Shown here: in pieces, positions 1-10,423 of the stretch | Layout of the letters: each line of letters starts with the position of its first letter | Position numbering within the stretch: position 1 is the stretch's first letter | DNA from: Branchipolynoe longqiensis | Lineage: Eukaryota; Annelida; Polychaeta; Phyllodocida; Polynoidae | DNA length: 64,000 nucleotides | Assembly: GCA_030323885.1 (NCBI GenBank) | Contig: CM059198.1 | Span: 59,670,917 to 59,734,916 of the forward strand | Reading direction: 5' to 3' | The notes under the pieces: generated by a model | The model's input: only the letters and a program-made list of their open reading frames with translations | Told to the model about the DNA's origin: nothing | Databases searched by the model: none | Made by a program: the position numbers and the translations under genes

Positions 1-31
1 ATGGTTGCTGAACACAGTTCGGGGCTCACAC
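1..31 (-). CDS. Gene B exon 6 start (partial, off left edge)
   Basis: On the minus strand an acceptor (CTATACAGCAG) is followed by an open phase-1 stretch reading VSPELCSATM to the window edge. The phase fits the phase-1 donor of the EGF exon at 181. The single cysteine would suit the start of another cysteine-rich module, but only about ten codons are visible. Other AG choices are possible, so this is tentative. Confidence 0.4.
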
Positions 32-180
32 CTGCTGTATAGCAGAAGTAGCTCGACCTATAATCGTGTTAGGCCTAATTCCAGATATTTCCTTAAAAAA
101 TACCCGTTGACCTTTACTTGAAGGCGACTTATATTCGAGTATATATACAGTACCCATGACTGAAGCCGCACCCAACTTAC

Positions 181-328
181 CACGGCATGACCTCTTGTCC
201 TGCTCCAGCTCAAAACCGAGCTTGCAGCTGCACACGATGGTGCCTTCAACGATCTCACAGATCTGTTCACATTGCCGCTCGCTGCCGCTGATACATTGAG
301 GCGCTGAATCGATGTCATGTTTCATCAC
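181..328 (-). CDS. Gene B exon 5: EGF-like domain
   Basis: This exon encodes one six-cysteine EGF-like module starting DIDSAPQC and ending KRSCR, about 49 codons. The acceptor TTTTGCTCTGCAG lies just right of 328 and the donor GTAAG just left of 181. Entry is phase 0 and exit phase 1. An internal AG at 304 would give a 123-nt phase 1-1 exon like those of Gene A, but it has no pyrimidine tract and would not match the phase-0 donor at 1390, so I chose 328. The calcium-binding signature is eroded: the hydroxylatable Asn and the aromatic residue between Cys3 and Cys4 are replaced (CEIVEGTIVC). A 14-bp pyrimidine-rich minisatellite starts 57 nt upstream in transcript direction. Confidence 0.8.
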
Positions 329-384
329 CTGCAGAGCAAAACATGCAAACATACTTTTCAAGAACTAATCCAACAAGAAATAGA

Positions 385-567
385 AACATGGAAATGGAAG
401 CATGGAAATGGAAGCATGGAACTGGAAGCATGGACATGGAAGCATGGAAATGGAAGCATGGAACTGGAAGCATGGACATGGAAGCATGGAAATGGAAGCA
501 TGGAAATGGAAGCATGGAAATGGAAGCATGGAAATAGAACCATGGAAATGGAACCATGGAAATGGGG
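385..567. repeat. 14-bp minisatellite, pyrimidine-rich on the gene strand
   Basis: About thirteen copies of GCATGGAAATGGAA and variants (ACTGGAA, ACATGGAA). On the minus strand this reads as repeated CATTTCCATGCTTC, that is pyrimidine-rich, and it lies 57-239 nt upstream of the Gene B exon 5 acceptor. Long ORFs across it in several frames are repeat translations. Confidence 0.95.
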
Positions 568-572
568 CGATG

Positions 573-930
573 CTCGAAGATGACGCACATCTCATACAAA
601 GACCATGTTACCAATGACGAAGTCCATGCTAAGATCCAGCAGGCAATTGGACCACACAAAGATCTCCTGGCGAGTGTAAAGAGATGCAAACTGCAGTGAG
701 TTGGCCGTATTTTCCATTCATCCAGTCTGACCAAAACCATCTTGTCAGGCACAGTGAAAAGGGAAAAGAAGACAAGGTGGACAATGGAAGAGGTGGGGAG
801 ACAACGTTAAGGAATGAACATGCCTGGAGTTCGGTGGGATCCGGAGGGGCAGTGGAGAACAATGACAACTCGAAAACAAACTGGTTGCAAAGTCATCTGT
901 GGTGCCCGAGGGACCTTTGCAGTTAAGGAA
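573..930 (+). mobile_element. LINE (non-LTR retrotransposon) 3' end, decayed
   Basis: In frame from about 574 the sequence reads THISYKDHVTNDEVHAKI, then QQAIGPHKDLLASVKRCKLQ, then a TGA where the family has Trp, followed by VGRIFHSSSLTKTIL. This is the reverse-transcriptase C-terminal tail common to a widespread animal LINE. At least one nonsense change and a frameshift near 800 show it is dead. It ends in a GAT-rich tail. It sits in the intron between Gene B exons 4 and 5. Confidence 0.75.
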
Positions 931-1389
931 TTGAGGATGATGAAGAAGATGATGAAGTTGACAGAGGGCGCTGTGACATAACCTCAGCGTTGTCAATAGA
1001 GCATTTACATGGTGAAAGCTTGACGATAAGTAAACCCCTTTGAGCGAAGTAGCTTTGAGCATTGCGCTTGAGCACATCGGACATACCTCAGGCATCCTCC
1101 CGACATTAAATTATATTTGTTTATAGATTTGGTGCTAATTGATCTTTACTAAATTTAATATGTAATTATATATGTGATTGGATATTATATCTTTCAGCCA
1201 CATATGGGGATCATCTCAGACAATAAGCTATCAATTCCTTGTATCCCAATTGCCCCTTGCCTCCTTTTGCCGCCTAAACCTTTTTGATTATAATGTGATA
1301 TATAATGTATTATATGAGTATAAAGGGGAGGAACTTCTATTGTATATGGGTTTTATGGAACCGTCATACAAATGGTTAAATATGCTTAC
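931..1389. other. Intron sequence, no feature seen
   Basis: A unique-looking, partly AT-rich stretch between the LINE tail and the donor of Gene B exon 4. I see no coding potential or recognisable repeat here. Confidence 0.6.
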
Positions 1390-1531
1390 CGCTGTAGTTG
1401 TAGAGGTGGTGGGCAGCATGGTTGTGGTGGTGGTGGTTGTGGTTGTGGAGGTAGTCGTGGTGGTTTGGTTCATTTTCTCTATGCTCACATTACATTCGTC
1501 GTATTCACAGAAACACCAGATCTGCGGCTTC
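1390..1531 (-). CDS. Gene B exon 4: end of Ly6/uPAR domain and Thr-rich linker
   Basis: The exon starts after TGCTGTAG with one base completing a split Arg codon, then reads KPQIWCFCEYDECN. The CxC...DxCN ending is the hallmark C-terminus of a Ly6/uPAR three-finger domain. It is followed by VSIEKMNQ and then about 27 residues that are nearly all Thr, coded by ACC/ACA/ACT runs. This linker is probably extended and O-glycosylated, separating the three-finger domain from the EGF modules. The donor GTAAGC after GCG gives a phase-0 exit, which matches exon 5. Only the frame used here is open; the other frames stop inside the conserved motif. The ACC-rich run is a trinucleotide-like repeat, so its length may vary between alleles. 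Confidence 0.8.
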
Positions 1532-1640
1532 CTACAGCAAGGAAGGCACAGAATAGAATTCAGGGGATTTTATTTTTGTAATTAAATAATATTTATTGAA
1601 GTTCTGTTAATAGCGACAAAACTCTTGCCTTCTGGTCAAC

Positions 1641-1925
1641 GTTGCACGGTCTGATGGTTTTGAGTTATTGGCATTTTCTGATATAAATATATTAAGTTAA
1701 TCATTATAATCTATTTTGCTTTTGTTTGAAGTAACTTTTATTTTAAATGGCTAATGTTTGAGATATTTGTAGTGCAAACATGCCATAGGCTTCTGCAGAA
1801 ACAAGTTCTTTTAAATTGAGTTGGCGTTCTCTGTCTATGTGGCAACACATGCTCAACAAGTGCATCAATATCTAAATTGGAAGTGTATAATCAAATATAG
1901 ATCAGTGTTTTGGTTTTGAAATTTA
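1641..1925. mobile_element. MITE-alpha copy (partial)
   Basis: Matches the dispersed element whose ends read AAAGTTGCATAGTCCGATG. This copy keeps the internal blocks AAGTAACTTTTATTTTAAATGG and GGCTTCTGCAG-type sequence and has diverged ends. Confidence 0.7.
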
Positions 1926-1980
1926 ATTCTTTCTTCGGGCTATGAACCTTTTCGCTGGGTGCCAGCTGGGTACCACTCAC

Positions 1981-2089
1981 CTGATGCCATTCTCCTCCCA
2001 TCCGCGCTGTTTGTCACGTAGGCACCCATTGGTGCTTCTCCATTTGACGCCTGGCCAGAACTTGTCATCAATGCATCCCCAGTATATGG
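1981..2089 (-). CDS. Gene B exon 3: middle of Ly6/uPAR domain
   Basis: A 109-nt exon entering in phase 1 and leaving in phase 2. It reads IYWGCIDDKFWPGVKW then RSTNGCLRDKQRGWEENGI. The first cysteine is the 'RGC'-type position of invertebrate Ly6/uPAR domains and the second pairs in the third finger. The donor is a strong GTGAGT; the acceptor is TTTACATACAG. The acceptor and the first 15 exon bases are the first unit of the 54-bp tandem array that fills the adjoining intron. The exon is not obvious as an ORF because it is under 40 codons and lies in a different frame from the longer open frame over it. Phase agreement on both sides and the conserved cysteines support it. Confidence 0.75.
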
Positions 2090-4110
2090 CTGTATGTAAA
2101 CATGTACAATTGATGGGTGTTTTGATATATATCCCATGGCATATGGCTTTATGTAAACGTAAACAATTAACGGGGGTTTCGATAACTCCCCAGCATATGG
2201 CTTTATGTAAACATATACAATTAATGGGGGTTTTGATATATCCCCAGTATATGGCTGTATGTAAACATATACAATTGATGTGTGTTTCGATAACTCCCCA
2301 GTATACAGCTTTTTGTAAACATATACAATTAACGGGGGTTTTGATACAGCCCTAACATATGGGGGTAGGTAAACATATAAAATTAATGGTTGTTTTGATA
2401 CCTGCTCAGTATGTTGAGATATATCCCCAGTATGTGGCTGTATGTAAACATATACAATTAATGGGGGTTTTGATATAGCTCCCCAAATATATGGCTGTAT
2501 GTAAACATATACAATTAACGGGGGTTTTGATATATCCCCAGTATGTGGCTGTATGTAAACATATACAATTAGGCATGTTGACGAGGCAACATGTTTAATT
2601 CACGCACGAGGTAAAAGGCTGACCTCTCACTGACCTACTTTATGCACAGCGACCCGGCCACTTCTCTCGCGGCTCTCACAGTATCAAGTCGATTTTCCCC
2701 TCCCGCCCACCCTCTATTGATGGGGGTTAAGTGCTGTGTTTTTGTTTACCTTTCGTTATTGATTGTTAGTGATTGTGATTGATCCTTGATTGTCAGATGA
2801 TCTCGCTCCAGGCACCTGATCGCCACCTGGCATGAACATTACCGAGGCCACATCAGACCTCTTGAACACTTCCTGAGAATAAGGTGCCAGCCGCCTTCAG
2901 GTCTCCATGCGCGAGACCTTGCATTCGGAGCCAGGCTCCTGTTCGCCCCAGTGGCATGTTTACTGATTTGATTTGTGAAACAATTAAACTTGATTGTATA
3001 ACTTGGAGTCCTGTCCTTTGTCCGAGTGTCGTGAATTAACGGGGTTTTGATATATCCCCAGTATGTGGCTGTATGTAATCATATACAATTAACGGGGTTT
3101 TTGATATATCCCCATTATATGGCTGTATGTAAACATATACAATTAGCGGGGGTTTTGATACCTCCCAAGTATGTCAACTTATGTAATCATATACAATTAA
3201 CGGGGTTTTTGATATATCCCCATTATATGGCTATATGTAAACATATACAATTAATGGGGGTTTTGATAACTCCCCAGTACATCTCTGTATGTCAACATAT
3301 ACAATTAACTGGGTTTTGATATATCCCCATTATATGGCTGTATGTAAACATATACAATTAACAGGGTTTTGATATATATCCCCAAATATATGGCTGTATG
3401 TAAACATATACAATTAACGGGGGTTTTGATATATCCCCATTATATGGCTGTATGTAAAGATATACAATTAATGGGGGTTTTGATATATCCCCATTATATG
3501 GCTGTATGTAAACATATACAATTGATGGGTGTTTTGATATATATCCCCATTATATGGCTGTATGTAAACATATACAATTAACGGGGGTTTTGATACCTCC
3601 CAAGTATGTCGATATATGTAATCATATACAATTAACGTTTTTTTTTTATATATCCCCATTATATGGCTGTATGTACACATATACAATTAATGGGGGTTTT
3701 GATAACTTCCCAGTATATCTCTGTATGTAAACATATACAATTGACGGGGTTTTGATATATCCCCATTGTATGGCTGTATGTAAACATATACAATTAATGG
3801 GGTTTTGATATATCCCCAGTATGTGGCTGTATATAAACATATACAATTAATGGGGGTTTTGATACTTCCACAGTATGTCGATGTATGTTATCATATACAA
3901 TTAACAGATATGTTGATACATCACCAGGAAGTCAATGCATGTAATCAATCATATACACTTAACGGGGGTTTTGATACATCACCAGTATGTCGATGTATGT
4001 AATCATATACAATTAACAGGATTGTGATACCTCCCCAGTATGTCGATGTATGTAGACATATACAATTCATGGACATTTTGATACATCTCCAGTATATTGC
4101 TGTATGTAAA
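2075..4110. repeat. 54-bp tandem array containing repeated copies of the exon 3 acceptor
   Basis: About 29 units, plus-strand consensus TATATCCCCAGTATATGGCT followed by GTATGTAAACATATACAATT and AACGGGGGTTTTGA. The array begins inside Gene B exon 3 and extends into its upstream intron. Most units retain the minus-strand ACATACAG acceptor. A minority have lost the AG (for example units with GTCGATGTATGTAATC). The array is split at 2572 by a 462-bp insertion. Many open frames over this array are repeat translations. Confidence 0.95.
2572..3033 (+). mobile_element. 462-bp insertion, solo-LTR-like, 5-bp target duplication
   Basis: Sequence unlike the array splits one unit; AATTA flanks it at 2567-2571 and 3034-3038, and removing the insert plus one AATTA restores the unit. 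The interior has LTR-like features, including CAATTAAACTTGATTG and a TTGGAGTCCTGTC end. The termini are not canonical TG/CA, so the class is uncertain. Confidence 0.6.
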
Positions 4111-4291
4111 CATATAGAGTTATTTACAATATGTGTACAGTAGACTGACATTGCCATCAGCAGCTAGTACAAGTGACTTGAAATCACAATATTATCCAGT
4201 TCAAGACTTACATATAATACTGTTTGAAAATGTGCATATTTTACGGCAATAACTGTAATATATACTCTGATATATATATTATATATATATA

Positions 4292-4795
4292 TGTAGTAGT
4301 CTGCACTGACCTCTCAGGCAAGTAACCACATAGACAGGTAGGCGTGGATAGTGTGTTGATATCAGGGAGCCTAGGTGGTGTAATGGATAGCACACTGGCC
4401 CGGAATGCAAAGAGATGTGGGTTCGAGTCCCACTCTAGGCACAATATTTCCCATTTTTATCAACCCCCACGACACTGGTCGCCATGACCAGGATCCTGTA
4501 CAAGCTACGCGCTGTATAGTTGTTGAACCTACCCTGTGTATGCAAGTGCATTGCATTGCCTGTGTATATGTAATTGTAAGCAATACAAGACTTACAATTC
4601 CAGGGGGACGAGTGTAGTAGTCTGCACTGACCTCTCAGGCAAGTAACCAGATAGACAGGTAGGCGTGGATAGTGTGTTGATATCAGGGAGCCTAGGTGGT
4701 GTCATGGATAGGACACTGGCCTGGAATGCAATGAGATGTGGGTTCGAGTCCCGCTCTAGGCGCAATATTTCCCATTTTCATCACACCACTACATA
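4292..4795 (+). mobile_element. tRNA-Arg-like SINE (SINE-2), head-to-tail dimer
   Basis: Two units start at 4292 and 4613 with TGTAGTAGTCTGCACTGACC. Each carries a tRNA-like core beginning GCCTAGGTGGTGTAATGGAT, with box B GGTTCGAGTCCC, closing CTCTAGGC. The D arm and acceptor stem resemble tRNA-Arg. The first unit is complete (about 320 bp) and the second is truncated after the head. It sits in a Gene B intron and is not a tRNA gene. Confidence 0.85.
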
Positions 4796-5036
4796 TGTAA
4801 TATATTTCATATATATATCGATAATGATTAAACCCTTCATCGCCAGTAATAAGCCTTGTAGTGGTCTTGTGTCCCTCCTCCTCTTGGGATTTGGGGGCGG
4901 GTATCAGCATGCACCTCGCCCCCCCCCCCCACTTGCTCGGACGTCATACCACACTACATGACAACACATACCACAATAGTTGTCTCTATTATCTTAACAG
5001 AAGAATTATTATAATAATTATATAAATATATATATG

Positions 5037-5216
5037 TCATGGGGGGTGATGAAAATGGGAAATATTGCGCCTAGATCGTGACCAAACCCAGATCGCTTTG
5101 CATTCCGGGCCAGTGTGCTAACCATTACACCACCTAGGTTCCCTGATATCAAGACACGACCCATGCCTACCAGTCTATGTGATTACTTGCCTGAGAGGTC
5201 AGTGCAGACTACTACA
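5037..5216 (-). mobile_element. SINE-2 copy (head portion)
   Basis: Inverted copy of the same tRNA-Arg-like head, starting 140 bp or less from the donor of Gene B exon 2. Reading plus strand, it runs from TGGGAAATATTGCGCC to GTCAGTGCAGACTACTACA. Confidence 0.85.
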
Positions 5217-5253
5217 TATATATACATATTTAGTAAGTAACCTTCATGCCTAC

Positions 5254-5382
5254 CATTGTTGGGGTCCTTTCTGATGAAGCACTTTCCTTTGCCATTCGTT
5301 AGTTTGCACTTGGCAACAGCCTTCGGCGTTGTCTGCATGAGTGCGCATGTTTTTGGGTTCGAGCAGCTGTAGCAATGGAACG
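5254..5382 (-). CDS. Gene B exon 2: start of Ly6/uPAR domain
   Basis: A 129-nt phase 1-1 exon after the strong acceptor TTTTCTCTCCAG, with donor GTAGG. It reads FHCYSCSNPKTCALMQ, then TTPKAVAKCKLTNG and KGKCFIRKDPNN. The opening hCYxC motif, then Cys, Cys and KCF, is the classic start of a Ly6/uPAR (three-finger) domain. Joined to exons 3 and 4 the domain has ten cysteines, the full set expected. The residue before Phe comes from the split codon shared with the signal-peptide exon, so mature protein would begin almost directly at the domain, as is usual in this family. Confidence 0.85.
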
Positions 5383-5500
5383 CTGGAGAGAAAACAAAAC
5401 GGGAAGTCTTTAATTAGACCTGGCAAAAAGAATCAAATAACAAAAGATAGACTGGCATTCAGGTTATTAAAGGATCAGTAACAGGAGCGGGATAACTTTG

Positions 5501-6160
5501 ATGCCCCGGTCACATACACGTTACTGGATGTAGTTGAATGTAGTGGAGGGTAATGTAGTTGAACATAGTTGAACGTAGTTGAACGTAGTTGAACGTAGTT
5601 GAACGTAGTTGAACGTAGTTGAACGTAGTTGAACATAGTTGAGTGTACAAGACATGTCCATGATGTTAACTTGGTAATAGTGCGGGTGTGCTGGGATGTC
5701 CGATTTAATTTTTGGACATGTTCAGAAGAGCGCTATGTTAGAGGCTGAATTTGCATCTGTGATGCTAACTTACTCTAGCATACTCTAGTGTACTCTAGCA
5801 TACTCTAGTGTACTCTAGTGTGTGCTAGCATACTCTAGCATACTCTAGCATGCTCTAGCATGCTCTAGTATACTCTAGCGAAATTGGACGAAGCCCTCAT
5901 CACATAGTCGTTAGTGGATGTAGCTGAATGTAGTGGAGGCTAACATAGTTGAACATAGTTGAACATAGTTGAACGTACCGGCATCCATACTGTAACATAT
6001 TTATCTGAACCATAAGGTATTTATCCGTACCAAAACCTGCCATACCTTAATGCATTTCAACGTAGTTTAACATACTTACACCACGTTTGACCCATGTTAG
6101 CCTCCACCACGCTCACCTAAGTTCAACTACGTCCACTAACGTGTATGTGACTGGGGCATT
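5501..6160. mobile_element. TIR element packed with 10-bp arrays (theta type)
   Basis: Ends are inverted: ATGCCCCGGTCACATACACG on the left and CGTGTATGTGACTGGGGCAT on the right. The inside holds two private minisatellites, (GTTGAACGTA)n near 5555-5640 and (TACTCTAGCA)n near 5770-5880. The right half carries the inverse phrase AGTTCAACTACGTCCAC. Lies in Gene B intron 1. Confidence 0.8.
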
Positions 6161-6452
6161 ACTTAATCACACCTCGCAGGATTGAATATGACAGTTGATA
6201 GTTTATATACCTTGTAATAATCTATTCTATATCTTGGAATAATCTATTCTATTCATATCTTATCTTTGAGGTTTGGAGTGTCTTAGTATAGCTGTAGGGT
6301 CGCTGTGGTTATTACTGACATTCAGCCCCAAGTCCTAATGACACTGAATAAGTGGGCACAAAAGGTCAAGTTGAGAAAAACAACATAGGTTTATTCCAGA
6401 AAAATAAGTAAGGCAGGTTCAGTCAGCGAGATATAAGATCTCATGAATTCCT
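6161..6452. other. Intron sequence, nothing recognised
   Basis: Between the theta-type element and a SINE-1 copy I see no coding or repeat signal. Confidence 0.5.
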
Positions 6453-6800
6453 TATCAGGCGTGGTGGCTGAATCCATGAGTGCAAGCCTCCTATGCAGAA
6501 TGTCGGGAGTTCGGTTCCTGGTCGAGTCAAACCGATGAGTTATGAAATTGATACTTGTTGCATCATAGCCTGGCACTCAGCATTAATAGGATAGGGAACG
6601 GACTGGTTATCTCAGTGTCAGGATAATGTGACTGAGTGGCATATTTGGTCATTGTGCCAGCCACATGATTTCTCAATAGCGAATCACTATAAAGTCACCA
6701 TCATGAGTGTGCACTGTCACAAGTCACTACCCTTGCTGATATGACTTTAGATGTTGCCAGGACATAACATTCCAACAACCAACAGCCAACCAACCAACCA
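6453..6800 (+). mobile_element. SINE-1 copy
   Basis: tRNA-like head (GTGGTGGCTGAATCCATGAG, box B TTCGGTTCCTGG), a body with GGATAGGGAACGGACTGGTT and ATGTTGCCAGGACATAACAT, and a tail of CCAACCAACC. SINE-1 is the most abundant SINE in the window, about 340-430 bp when complete. Confidence 0.85.
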
Positions 6801-6978
6801 TGAGTTCATTATTGTCTAACCTGGTGGTCAGGTTGGCTCAGGTGGCAATAGACAGGCGTGTGAGAATGTAGGTCGAGAATACAATCAAGACAACATATCA
6901 CAAGCTATTAAGGTTTTCAATAGCGTCGGTTTTGACTAAATAATGTATGTAATAATACAATCGAGAAAGTTAGACATA

Positions 6979-7234
6979 TGAGCCTGTCTCAAAAGGTGAT
7001 AACTCTTTTTTTTTGGTCCACCATAACATGTGACACAAAATAGCACATACACGGTTACAATGAAAACACAAGGACATTTTCTTCAAATCAATATGTATTC
7101 TATTGGGTTTATGAAACACAATGTAAAAAACAAATCAGTTTATCCTGAGCAAATGCATACGCAGATAGTATGTTGATCGTTACAATGGACAAAGTTTTGT
7201 CCCATGTTGCTTAGCACCTTTTGAGACAGTCTCA
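6979..7234. mobile_element. MITE-gamma copy, complete
   Basis: 256 bp with about 20-bp terminal inverted repeats (TGAGCCTGTCTCAAAAGGTG) flanked by a TA duplication, which fits a Tc1/mariner-type non-autonomous element. Confidence 0.85.
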
Positions 7235-7714
7235 TATGTTGCTTAATCTAATAATGGCCCAGAACAAATCAAGTACTCTGACAATGAGCTAAAGGTTGGG
7301 GAGTACCAAGTGTCCAGAAGTATTTAGCCCTTGGGTCGGTCAGATGGCGTTTAGAGGTGTGGCGCTTGAGCTGACTGGGGAACAGCTAAGGTGTGATGTG
7401 TGCATTGGCTAGGGTGTGAGTGTGAATGTTCAGGGTATGTGTGAGTAGACACCACAGGCAGACAAGGGACAGGAGAGATTGGACTCATCCATCAGGTATG
7501 CGTATCGGGTCTAACATGGGGTAATGAAACTGATACTTTACACAAGCAGTTCACTGCAATAGAAGTTTCCTGAGGAAAGCTGTACAACAGCTACTACAGG
7601 TATCTGTCAGTAATGGTACATCTGAAGCATCTTGACTATGCCTTATAGACTTTGTATTCCAGCTGTCTTGCCCTGTTTGACATCCCATTATTGCCAGGTT
7701 ACTGTCTTCTCGTT
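7235..7714. other. Intron sequence, nothing recognised
   Basis: No ORF, splice-flanked exon or repeat that I can support. Confidence 0.5.
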
Positions 7715-7900
7715 ACAGAAAGAGATGGTGCCCTCGTCTCTGGTTCATGGATACCATCAAGAGAAACCTGAAGCTGAGAGACATTAAGACCGACTCATGG
7801 ACATCACTCTCACAGCAGAGAGCTAAATGGAGTGTGGCGGTCAAGTAATGAAAGCAGTCTTTGTTGCATCGCGCCCAACAGCATGATGATGATGATTGCC
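7715..7900 (+). mobile_element. LINE 3' end with (ATG)n tail
   Basis: Reads DTIKRNLKLRDIKTDSW and QQRAKWSVAVK then a stop, followed by AGCATGATGATGATGATT. The same tail occurs inverted at 42503 and 48545 and forward at 47545. This is a 5'-truncated copy. Confidence 0.8.
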
Positions 7901-8099
7901 AGGAATATCTTCAATAGTAAATCTAATTGGTGCTAGGCTGATCAATTCCTACCTGTTGCGTTGGAGCTCAAATGGCTCATTTGCAGTAGCCTGCAGTTAC
8001 TATTTCTGGAATGTGAGTATTTTGATCATATATATCGAATATTCATGTTAGTAATACGTGATAAATCAAGTCGGCAGATATTTTCTTTTGTCGTAAATA

Positions 8100-8341
8100 G
8101 GAAGAGTTCAGACGCAAAATCCTGTAAACTGCAATCCAAAAATTGAATTAAAATAGAAGATTTTGACTTGCAGGTAATTTTAATTCTTACTAATTACACT
8201 TTTCTTGTGATGAAATCACAATGGAGTAATGAACCAAACATTAGGAATGTAAAAACATTAGCCTTTTGAAGGTTTCACTCCAATGTGTATCTCCATTTTT
8301 GGATAGGCGTTTACAGAGTTTTGTGCCTGAACTCTTCATAT
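8100..8341. mobile_element. MITE-beta copy
   Basis: About 240 bp, ends GAAGAGTTCAGACGCAAAAT and TTTTGTGCCTGAACTCTTCA, the palindromic signature of the beta family. Confidence 0.8.
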
Positions 8342-8403
8342 CTCAAAGCCCAGCAAACAAACAAAATATGTTTAATGGAATCTAGATGATCTGCGAGTTT
8401 CGT

Positions 8404-8735
8404 GACAACAACAGTTGGTTGTTGGAGTTCTACATCCTGGCAACATCTGACAGCACGTACTCATGGTGATTTATAGTGCTGTTCCACTGGGAAATCAGGC
8501 AGCCACAACCATGAGACGATATCCCACACAGTCACATTCCCCTGACACTGAGCTAACCAGTCCTTGCCTTGTCTTGTTAATGCCGAACACTGGGTTAGGA
8601 AACGACAAGTATCAATTTCATAAGTTATTGGTTTGACTCGACCGGGAACCTAACTCACGATCTCCCACACGCGAGGCCTGCGCTCTATCGATTCGGCCAC
8701 CGCGCTCTATTGATTCGGGCCACCGCGCCCGGTCG
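8404..8735 (-). mobile_element. SINE-1 copy
   Basis: Inverted copy; the tRNA-like head is at the right end (GGCCACCGCGCCCGGT), with part of the head duplicated (CGGCCACCGCGCTCTATTGA). Confidence 0.85.
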
Positions 8736-8741
8736 ACATCG

Positions 8742-9472
8742 AGGAAAGAGATTGCTGTCGTCATCAGCCTTCAAAACAATAACGTAGTCACCCACTCCAA
8801 AACATTTGATTGATTTGGCCCAGTTGCCATGGTTACCAAAATCGCCTACAGGTATGGTTACTAACCATCGCCCAAAGGGATGAAGTGGTCAGTCATTCAG
8901 GACAGTCCATTTGGAGAGCAGCCAACACACGTCAGCCCTACCCCACCCTTTGGCCATCTGATTGCTGATGATTAAAAACAAATATCCAAAAAGCCTGAGC
9001 TTGTAATATTAGACTTCTACTGGCTACATTCTATTTCGAACAATTCTGTTTCCAGTTAGTGTTTTTCCCCCTTTTTTTTTACTTAGATTTGAACTATTAT
9101 TGCCTACGTAACATAGTTTTTTATTTATAGTCAATTCACATTGCCACAGTACAGGCACACCAAGTTCAACTCGTCCCTCAGGAAGGTATGATGCTGCGAC
9201 CTAGCATGCCAGGTCGCAGCTTCAGATAAAAAATCCTTTGGAGTGAGTCACGGTTTGCCACGCCCGGTAGAGAGGAGGAGTGGCGGTGGCGCCGCCACCA
9301 GTCATGAGCATAGTGAGGAGGTGTCAACATAGAGAATAATAATATTAACGATCATAATAATTCCCTTAGGCGCCTCTATACTCGCATAATGCATTATACA
9401 TGCTGCGCATGTATATATATATGTGATGTGTATGTATATATATGCATACATGCATATGTGTATATATGTATA
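8742..9472. other. Intron sequence, only an AT-rich simple repeat at the right
   Basis: 9410-9470 is an AT/GTAT simple repeat. The remainder shows no supported feature. Confidence 0.5.
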
Positions 9473-9726
9473 CAAGACTGTCTCAAAAGATGCCAAGCAA
9501 TATGGGACAAATCTTTGTCCATTGTAACACTCAACATACTCTCTGCTTATACATTTGCTCAGGATAAACTGATTTGTTTTTGACATGGTATTTTCAGAAA
9601 CCCAATAGAATACATATTGATTTGAAGCAAATGTCCTTATGTTTTCAGTGTAACCGTTTCTGTGCTGTTTTGTGTCAATCATTACAATGGAAAAAACAAG
9701 AGTTATCACCTTTTGAGGCAGAGTCG
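9473..9726. mobile_element. MITE-gamma copy, damaged ends
   Basis: Same internal sequence as the copy at 6979; the left terminus is mutated (AAGACTGTCTC). Overlapping open frames are element translations. Confidence 0.75.
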
Positions 9727-9999
9727 TATATGTATATGTGTATTTATGTGTATACACATTTGAAGCGGTACAGTGAGTACAGTGAGCATAACCGTCACTG
9801 AGGTGTGGGCCAGTAGGTGGCGCCACATGTAGAGCTGAGGTTGTATCAGTAGCAGACCTAATGGATCGAATTAACCAGCCAATGACTTATGTAGATGGGA
9901 TGTTCCAGCTTATTATACTCGTATAATGGCTTATATATCATATATGTATATACTCATATATTTTTGGCCATACCTGATGAACAGGAGATATGACCATAC

Positions 10000-10080
10000 T
10001 ACTGCAGTTTGTGGCTCATTACGATCAACAGGAGATCTTTGTGTCGTCCAATGGCTTACTGGATCTGGACAATTCAAATG
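10000..10080 (-). mobile_element. LINE fragment, same family as 573-930
   Basis: The reverse complement aligns with the AIGPHKDLL region of the LINE at 573 (CATTGGACGACACAAAGATC). Confidence 0.55.
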
Positions 10081-10423
10081 TTGTTTATTAAGCAAGAGAG
10101 AATACCATGAGACGATATTCGACTTCCCAGTCTGATATCAGTTTTATCAGTCCAGATACATCACCAGTCAATGTAATTGACATCACCAATCATAATGTGC
10201 TGTCAACTCTATTAGACACTTTCTTTTTACATGCATACAAACAGTCTTTCAGTCGAAACTATGCTATGTTTAGTGCGGCGATTAGTGAGGGTTGACGCCG
10301 GGTGGCGGCGCCACTGGTAGATGTTGAAGACCAATCAGATAATAAAGCAATGGTATTTAGGACCTTCTGTCAATTGATACTTAAACAATTATGGATAATC
10401 CAGTAATTATTATACACTCTGTT

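Noticed and set aside
181..303. Alternative acceptor at 304 giving a 123-nt phase 1-1 EGF exon
   Set aside because: No pyrimidine tract, and the upstream Thr-rich exon ends in phase 0, which fits only the acceptor at 329.
317..752. Several overlapping ORFs rich in Met, Trp, Lys or His, Phe
   Set aside because: They are translations of the 14-bp minisatellite in different frames and the adjoining LINE fragment.
2075..4110. ORFs with repeated ICLHTAI or MAVCKHIQL motifs, and a CRISPR-like look
   Set aside because: Translations of the 54-bp tandem array; there are no unique spacers, and the DNA is eukaryotic.
4370..4445. A tRNA-Arg gene
   Set aside because: The tRNA-like block is the head of a SINE present in several copies, with mismatched acceptor stem and no clear anticodon arm.
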